From the NCBI GenBank assembly GCA_037157565.1, contig JAZHRO010000063.1, positions 91,760,001-91,824,000 on the forward strand: 64,000 bases of DNA. The letters run 5' to 3'. Origin of the DNA: Thalassia testudinum. Its lineage: Eukaryota; Streptophyta; Magnoliopsida; Alismatales; Hydrocharitaceae. A program made the translations under genes and the position numbers. Under the pieces are notes generated by a model, which saw only the letters and a list, made by a program, of their open reading frames with translations, was not told the origin of the DNA and did no database searches. Below, one piece after another: positions 58,672 to 64,000 of this stretch. Within the stretch, counting starts at the first letter, position 1. Every line of letters starts with the position of its first letter.

Positions 58672-59769
58672 GATAGGACTTGAATGCTTACACTCTTCAG
58701 GTCTTCAAACTTAATCAGCCCGGATGTCTACTAAAATGTGGACTTCTTTCTCGAGTCATCGCCACATTAATATTATTTTAATTTGAGTAATAAGTTGGAG
58801 AGATAAGTACATGATTTATCAACCCACCCTCTAATTTGAGGGGACTTATATTCTAAGCATCTACACACTATTAGCACTGACTCACTTTTGACGATTTTAA
58901 TAGAAATTAGGTAGCTAATGAACTTTCTAAGGTAGTATGGTTAGAAAATTGTCATGGATAACAGCCCATTGACCTGTTGTCCAAAGTCCACTACACAACC
59001 ACTCTTTCTGTTACCTTTAGGTAAATCTTTGATTAGGAAAGTCACCTACTCAAAAAAAAAAAGATATATATATATATATATATAAAAGAAGAAGAAAAGA
59101 GAAAAGGAGAAGAAAATATAAATAAGACACACTTCACCGCACGAGTACGGCTAGCAAATTATCATGGATAATAGTCCATTGGCCGATTGTCCAAAATCTA
59201 GCTCATAAAATGCAAGTTTAATTCCTAAACACATAGGAAGAAGCAGAGAAATAGAATAAGACAAGGAGATATACACTGGGTTATCCCTTATGTTGACCCC
59301 ACAAAAAAATAAAAGTAGGAAGAAAACTACCGGTCGAACAGATACACCTTTAGGCAAAATTTCTTTTCAAGGTCACCTAGGGGTGTAAAAACCTGAAGTC
59401 TATTTTAGTTGCTGATTAGTGAGTCTATCACAGTTTCGCAAAAGATATTTAGCACCTAGAGTTCTTTTCGGGTCTTAAGTGAGTTGGGTAGCCGTAGAAA
59501 GTTGTCCCGACACTTTAAACTAAAAAATAAAAAAAAAAATTAAAAAAGAAGGAAAAGAAAAAGAATTATTTGCTTTTTAATAAGGCAAGGGCCTGGGCAG
59601 TTTGTATTTTGGCAGACACCCTGGCACTATTGAGTCTCTGTAGTTTAGGTCTTTAGTAGAAACTTCTTAATATTGAGAAATAACCGATGCATAAATAATA
59701 TGATCTTAATTCTATTTATAAATAGCATATAGTTTTGCTAGGTACTAGCAAAAGATAAGTATGAGGGTG
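58672..59769 (+). other. Element X 3' non-coding region
   Basis: Continues X after Y's target duplication. A (TA)n run at about 59062-59084 is followed by GA-rich sequence and ends with the pre-LTR tract at 59744-59769. No gene. Confidence 0.7.
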
Positions 59770-61661
59770 TGATGTGTACACATCTAATTAACCTAATTTA
59801 CCTATTTTTGCTTATTCCTAGGGTCATAGAAGCATCATGCATTATAAATAATATATAACATGGATCATTATGCATATTGATTAATTTGTATAAATTATAT
59901 ATTAATTCACCTCTTTCTATGGCCATGGGATAAGGAGACATCATTTCAAGGCCTTGGATTGAAGATTCAGCCATACGGATCTAATTAGGACAACAATCGA
60001 AGTCCAACGCCTTCGAGATCTCCCTAATCGAACCTCCATAGCATCAGATGTAGTCTAAACAAGATCAGAGGTCAAGAGGTAGGGTGGTGAAAATCCAGAC
60101 CTTATATGAAGCTTCTAACTGCACGGATGGGTTTGGATCGAAGATCGCAGGCCAATGGTGCAAAAATTAATCCAATCCGACATCTGTGGCACCATCTACA
60201 AGCCAAAGAAGTTGGATGGCTAGGATGGCACCATGTGGCACCATTCTAGCCATCCAAAACACCCCAACAGCCCTGCCCATTCTCAAAGCATGCACCAAGA
60301 TCCAATCTTGACCATTGGATCTTGATCCAGTGGCCAAGAAACGTCCACGTCGCCTCTACTACGGGCCCCACATCCCTGAAGAAAAAGACCCACGCAATCT
60401 TGACCATTGGATCTTCATCCAACGGCGAGATCACATGGACCTTGAATTCAAAATTGGACACAAAAGCACATGTAGCGCAGTGGATAAGGTGCTCCACCAG
60501 CGGAGGTAGCGCAATCGAGCCTCCTCTCCACGCTTCCCCCTCACGTGTAATAGATAAATTCAGCCATCCAATTAGACGCCAATAGCTCAGATCAACACAT
60601 CAGATGGACACATGATTAGGCTCCCGATCTCACGTGAGATCACATGCATGGGAGGCACAATTTGTAAAGGCATGTGGGGGTGCATTCTCAACCCTCAAAT
60701 CACGATCCAATGGCTTAGAGAGTAGCTACGTTACCCTCCAACGACGAAGACCAAGCAGCGGAGGCACGACCTCAACCCTCTAATCTTGATTGGATGGTTG
60801 GGATTGATCCATGCACGCAACGCATGAAGGTTAAGAGGCATTGATGTGGCCTCTTGTGGTGCATCGAATCGGCGATTAGCAGCCGAGATTGCATGCACAG
60901 CTACAGCAACATGCGGCTTCAACAAGGTATGTATTTGTTACTAAAGACCTATATTAATTTTTAAAGACTTGAAGTACCTCTTTTGCCCCTATATCCTCAA
61001 CTATAAAAGGGAGCCCATACCCATGTTGTCAGGCATCTATTCTCTTCTTCCTCTCACCTCCTCCAAAGCTCTATACTCCTCTAGAGTAAAAAAAATAAAT
61101 TATCCATCTTCTAACCCCCATTCATGGAACACCCGTGGTTGTCCTCTCACCACCATTCGAGAATAGGATCCCATGCTAGCAACGTCCCTCGTCTCATCCC
61201 CATCTTTTGACTCTGTCCACCTTCTTCCAGCATCCCATCTACGTCTTCCGGGCGCCAATAGCACAACTCGTCCTCCAAGCAGCCGTCGAGGAGGATTTTT
61301 CTCATCTGTATCTTTTTACTGGTTTCTAGTGTATATTTATTTTCTTCAAGTAGTTGTAATAGACTTTGGATTATTTAAATGCATGACTTGTTTATCCTCT
61401 CTATTTTTCTCTTTCTTTGTATTATTTTATCTCTCTTTTCTATTATTTATTCTTTAAGTAGAGTAACTTGCGTAGATTAATTTTAACCAGCTACTATACT
61501 TTATGAAAATAAATGCAGATTTTAAATCAAACGTGCACCTCGCCATGTTTCACTCGAGACTCACACGAGTTTCGATAAATTTATCTGATAACAGATTTTT
61601 ACACAACTACAACGACAGGTTTTTAACTCAATCCTTTTCGTATACAAAATCTTATTAATCA
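59770..61661 (+). repeat. Element X 3' LTR
   Basis: 1892 bp, uninterrupted. Starts TGATGTGTACACATC, with an exact 14-bp palindrome (59771-59784), and ends ...CTTATTAATCA. tRNA-like module at 60473-60530; TATA box TATAAAAGG at 61002-61010. It preserves the empty sites for both the solo LTR (near 59933) and element B (near 61210). Confidence 0.9.
60473..60530 (+). other. tRNA-like A-box/B-box module in X 3' LTR
   Basis: TAGCGCAGTGG (60473-60483) matches the A-box pattern well, and GCAATCGAGCC (60511-60521) is a weakened B box. Same place and strand, relative to the TATA box, as in the 5' LTR. Confidence 0.55.
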
Positions 61662-62300
61662 CCTTGGCAAACTCTTGCCATAGAAGATCATTAGTAGCAC
61701 CGAAAATGATGTCATCAAGATAAATTTGTATTAATAAGAGATTGTTTCTTTCCCTTTTGTAAAGAGAGTTGGATCTACTTTGCCAATTTCAAAATCAGTT
61801 TCAATCAGGTAAGTTTTTTATCTGTCATACCAAGCTTGAGGAGCTTGTTTCAGACCATATAAGGCTTTATTTAGTTTATAGACATATTCTGGATGGTTTA
61901 CATCTTCAAAGCTTGGGGGTTGTTTAACATAAAATTCTTAATAAAATCCATTTAGAAATGCACTTTTGACGTCCATCTGAAAGAGTTTAAACTCTATGTG
62001 GGAGGTGAAGGCTAATAGCATTCTAATGGATTCCAGGCAAGCTACAAGTGCATATGTTTCATCAAAATCAATTTATTCTTCTTAATTATACCCTTGGGCT
62101 GCAAGTCTAGCCTTGTTCCTAGCTACTTCTCTTGATTCATTTAGCTTATTCTTGAAAACTCATTTGGTTCCTATAATAGTCTGAGAATCAGGTTTCGGAA
62201 CAAGTTCTCATACTTAATTTCTTTCAAATTGGTTCAATTCATCTTTCATTGCAATAATCCAACAATCATCAGAAAATGCTTCCCTAACATTTTTAGATTA
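61662..62300 (-). pseudogene. Element Z reverse transcriptase, first part
   Basis: Minus strand: RNKARLAAQGYN (about 62130), [57 protein letters not shown], then a region with DDIIFGATNDLLW, the Copia counterpart of YVDDI. It ends at QEFAKV where X is inserted. Stops occur in FLNGFY.E and WYDR.K. This completes RT with 17612-17910. Confidence 0.88.
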
Positions 62301-62496
62301 TAGTTGAAAAACAAATGCTAAAAAAGCTAAGGTCTTGGCTGAAGATCTGGTTTTGATTCCTTTGAACAGATCTCCTATCACAGGTTCTTTTGGATGATCG
62401 TTTATATAAGACATCTTTTGGTAATTCATCCAATATGTTTTCTTCTGATATGTTTGAAGGAACTCCTATGTGGTCATCATCATCATTAAGAGAAGA

Positions 62497-63340
62497 TTAT
62501 GGTTGAGCTAGAGTCTCATTGAAAGATACGTGCATAGATTCCTCAACAACAGAGTTATTCTTGTTAAACACTCTATAGGCCTTACTTCTGGTTGAGTAAC
62601 CTAAAAAGATTCCTTCAGAGCTCTTAGCATCAAACTTATCAAGATTAACCTTTGCATTTAGTATAAAGCATTTACAACCAAATATCTTGAAATAGAAAAT
62701 TCTCGGTGTTCTCCCATGATAGAGTTCAAAAGGTGTTTTGTTTAGGATAGGTCTAATCAAGGATCTATTTTAGATATAGCAAGTAGTATTTACAGCCTCA
62801 GCTCAAAAATATCGAGGCAACTTTTACTCGCACAACATTATGCGGGCACACTCTTGCATGGTCCTCTTTTTCCTTTCAACAACTCCATTTTGAGGCGCAA
62901 CTCTATGAAAAGAAAATTTATGTTTTATCCCACATTAATCATAGAAGTCAGAAAAAGATTGATTCTTAAATTCTCCACCATGATCACTTCTAATCCTAAT
63001 GACTTCTGATTCTTTCTCATTTTGTAATCTTCTTACTAATTTACTGAAAACATCAATGGTCAGATCTCTACTCTTCAAAAAGGATACAAAGGTAAATTTT
63101 GAAAAATCATCGATTATGACTAGACAGTATCTGCACCCACTTAAGCTTTCAAATTTGGTTGGTCCAAAAAGTCTAAGTAAAGTAACTCCAAAGGTCGAGA
63201 GGTGCTAACCATCCTTTCATTTTAGTTTGTTTACCAATTTCACAAGAATCGTAAACTTTGCTTTTCTTGAAATTGATCTTTGGCAGACCTTTGACGAGCC
63301 CATATTTCACAAGTCTACTAATATTCTTCATGTGAACATG
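62497..63340 (-). pseudogene. Element Z integrase
   Basis: Core on the minus strand: VIIDDFSKFTFV (first Asp, about 63125), VFSKLVRRLQNEKESEVIRI, SDHGGEFKN (second Asp, about 62985), QNGVVERKRRTMQE (Glu, about 62880). The C-terminal part 62760-62497 is open: RPILNKTPFELYHGRTPRI, FKIFGCKCFILN, KFDAKSSEGIFLGYSTRSKAYRVFN. Frameshifts divide core from C-terminus, but all three catalytic residues are readable. Confidence 0.9.
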
Positions 63341-63342
63341 AC

Positions 63343-63621
63343 TTAGCTATTGTGCCAAAGTATTGCCTCATCGTCAGATAGACAAAGACATTCAATGTTG
63401 TCGCATTTGTTGAAGTTGACAATATAAATGTCTTTATGCCTTTGTTCTTTAAGGAGGACTTGTTTGGTTTCTTTGTCTCTTATTTTAAAGCTAGTTGAGT
63501 TGAAAGCAAATTTATAACCTTTATCATAAATTTGACTTACACTAAGAAAATTATGTTTGTCCTTTAACTGAGTGCACGTTATCAAAAGAGGTAGAAGAGT
63601 TACCAATTTAGCCAGTACCAA
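63343..63621 (-). pseudogene. Element Z pre-integrase domain
   Basis: 92 open codons with KHNFLSVSQIYDKGYKFAF, SFKIRDKETKQVLL and the end LSDDEAILWHNS. This is the short zinc-binding-region domain that precedes Copia integrase, where the His of LWH begins the HHCC site. Confidence 0.9.
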
Positions 63622-64000
63622 TAATACAACCCTTGTGGTTGTTCACAAATCTAACTGTACCACCTTCCTGGCATTTGAGTTGTAGGAATAGGCCTTCCTC
63701 TCCTGTCATGTGCTTGGAACATCCGCTGTCTAGGATTTACCTTCTTTCTTCTTGATCCTACCATTTGTTTACATCTATGAGGTCTGGGATCATTAGATCT
63801 ATAAAACAAGATTTCAAGACTTCTTTTGGTACCCATTTTTTCTTAGGTCCATAGTTATTAGTCGGTGCTGCCTATTTAGGCAAGCTACCTTTCTCTTTCT
63901 TTTGACTTGAATTAGATGCTTCACAGTCACTTTTAGGTATATATCATAACCCAAATTTTGCGGTGGTCTATATTTGTGTTCCTAGTAGTTTACTCAAATT
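63622..64000 (-). pseudogene. Element Z protease and gag-protease linker
   Basis: Protease active site DSGCSKHMTGEE at about 63730-63695, then LFLQLKCQEGGTVRFVNNHKG. Upstream on the minus strand, towards 64000, PTNNYGPKKKWVPK is the linker typical of Sirevirus-like Copia. Gag lies past the window edge. Confidence 0.85.

Larger units (their letters stand above)
17911..61661 (+). mobile_element. Element X: Athila-related LTR element without pol, host of further insertions
   Basis: Begins TGACGTGTATACATC and ends ...TTATTAATCA, flanked by CCTTG at 17906-17910 and 61662-61666. It sits inside the Copia RT of Z. The 5' LTR (17911-33890) is interrupted twice and its end is deleted; the internal region is 33891-36383 plus 58672-59769; the 3' LTR is 59770-61661. 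No protease, RT or integrase is present. It has the same 26-nt pre-LTR tract as A, B and Y and a degenerate acidic ORF like that of B. Without its inserts it is about 7 kb. Confidence 0.88.
9631..64000 (-). mobile_element. Element Z: Sirevirus-like Copia retrotransposon, split by nested insertions
   Basis: Ty1/Copia element on the minus strand. Its 3' end is at 9631 and its 5' end lies beyond the right edge. Domains found, 5' to 3' on the minus strand: gag-pol linker and protease (about 64000-63640), pre-integrase (63621-63343), integrase (63340-62497), RT first part (62300-61662), RT second part (17910-17612), RNase H (11488-10905), polypurine tract, 3' LTR. The two gaps are filled by X (CCTTG duplication) and the CACTA element (AAA duplication). 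With one duplication copy removed, the RT/RNase H frame runs on at both gaps. The AAAAAGGGGGAGA tract next to the LTR is typical of Sireviruses. Left flank of the LTR is CTTAA. Confidence 0.9.

Overview
The window is intergenic plant (angiosperm) DNA made almost entirely of transposable elements. The evidence is Athila-type, Tekay-type chromovirus and Sirevirus-type Copia retrotransposon domains, a CACTA DNA transposon, TATA-boxed LTRs, and plant-like GT-AG introns. The species cannot be told. Nearly every element gene is broken by stops and frameshifts. The only non-transposon coding sequence I can support is a two-exon gene fragment at 8537-9455.

Layout. 1-1072: LTR of the 'X' family on the minus strand, running off the left edge. 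1073-~8536: element A, an Athila-like Ty3/Gypsy retroelement (+) that lost its 5' part, with pol 1254-4200 and 3' LTR 5757-~8536. ~8537-9630: host gene fragment. From 9631 past the right edge: one Sirevirus-like Copia element (Z, minus strand), blown apart by nested insertions. Its 3' LTR is 9631-10586. RNase H is at 10905-11488 and RT resumes at 17612-17910. RT, integrase, pre-integrase and protease continue at 61662-64000.

Inside Z are a CACTA transposon (11489-17611, TSD AAA) and LTR element X (17911-61661, TSD CCTTG). Inside X are: a solo LTR of X's own family in opposite orientation (18083-19747, TSD AACAT); element B (21042-33850, minus, TSD AACCT/AACCC); and element Y (36384-58666, plus, TSD GATAC). 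Inside B's 3' LTR is a solo LTR of A's family (22057-24695, TSD ATGAG). Inside Y's gag region is a tandem chromovirus array on the minus strand (40890-~53358: LTR, full internal region, LTR, truncated internal region). The nest is four levels deep, and most joints can be read to the base from target-site duplications. Both Z interruptions are supported by RT reading frames that run on correctly across the gap.

How the parts relate. A has RT, RNase H and integrase. B, X and Y lack them and look non-autonomous. B and X instead carry a Tyr/Gln- then Asp/Glu-rich ORF where pol would be; in B it is open for 380 codons. A, B, X and Y share a 26-nt pre-LTR purine-rich signal, and A, B and Y share a GGAGGCAACC block after the coding region. 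A and B also share a three-fold tandem repeat. This suggests one mobilisation system serving elements with unrelated LTRs. Two unusual LTR features stand out: a 17-nt hairpin at the very start of A/B-family LTRs with a covarying base pair, and a tRNA-like A-box/B-box module inside all four X-family LTRs.
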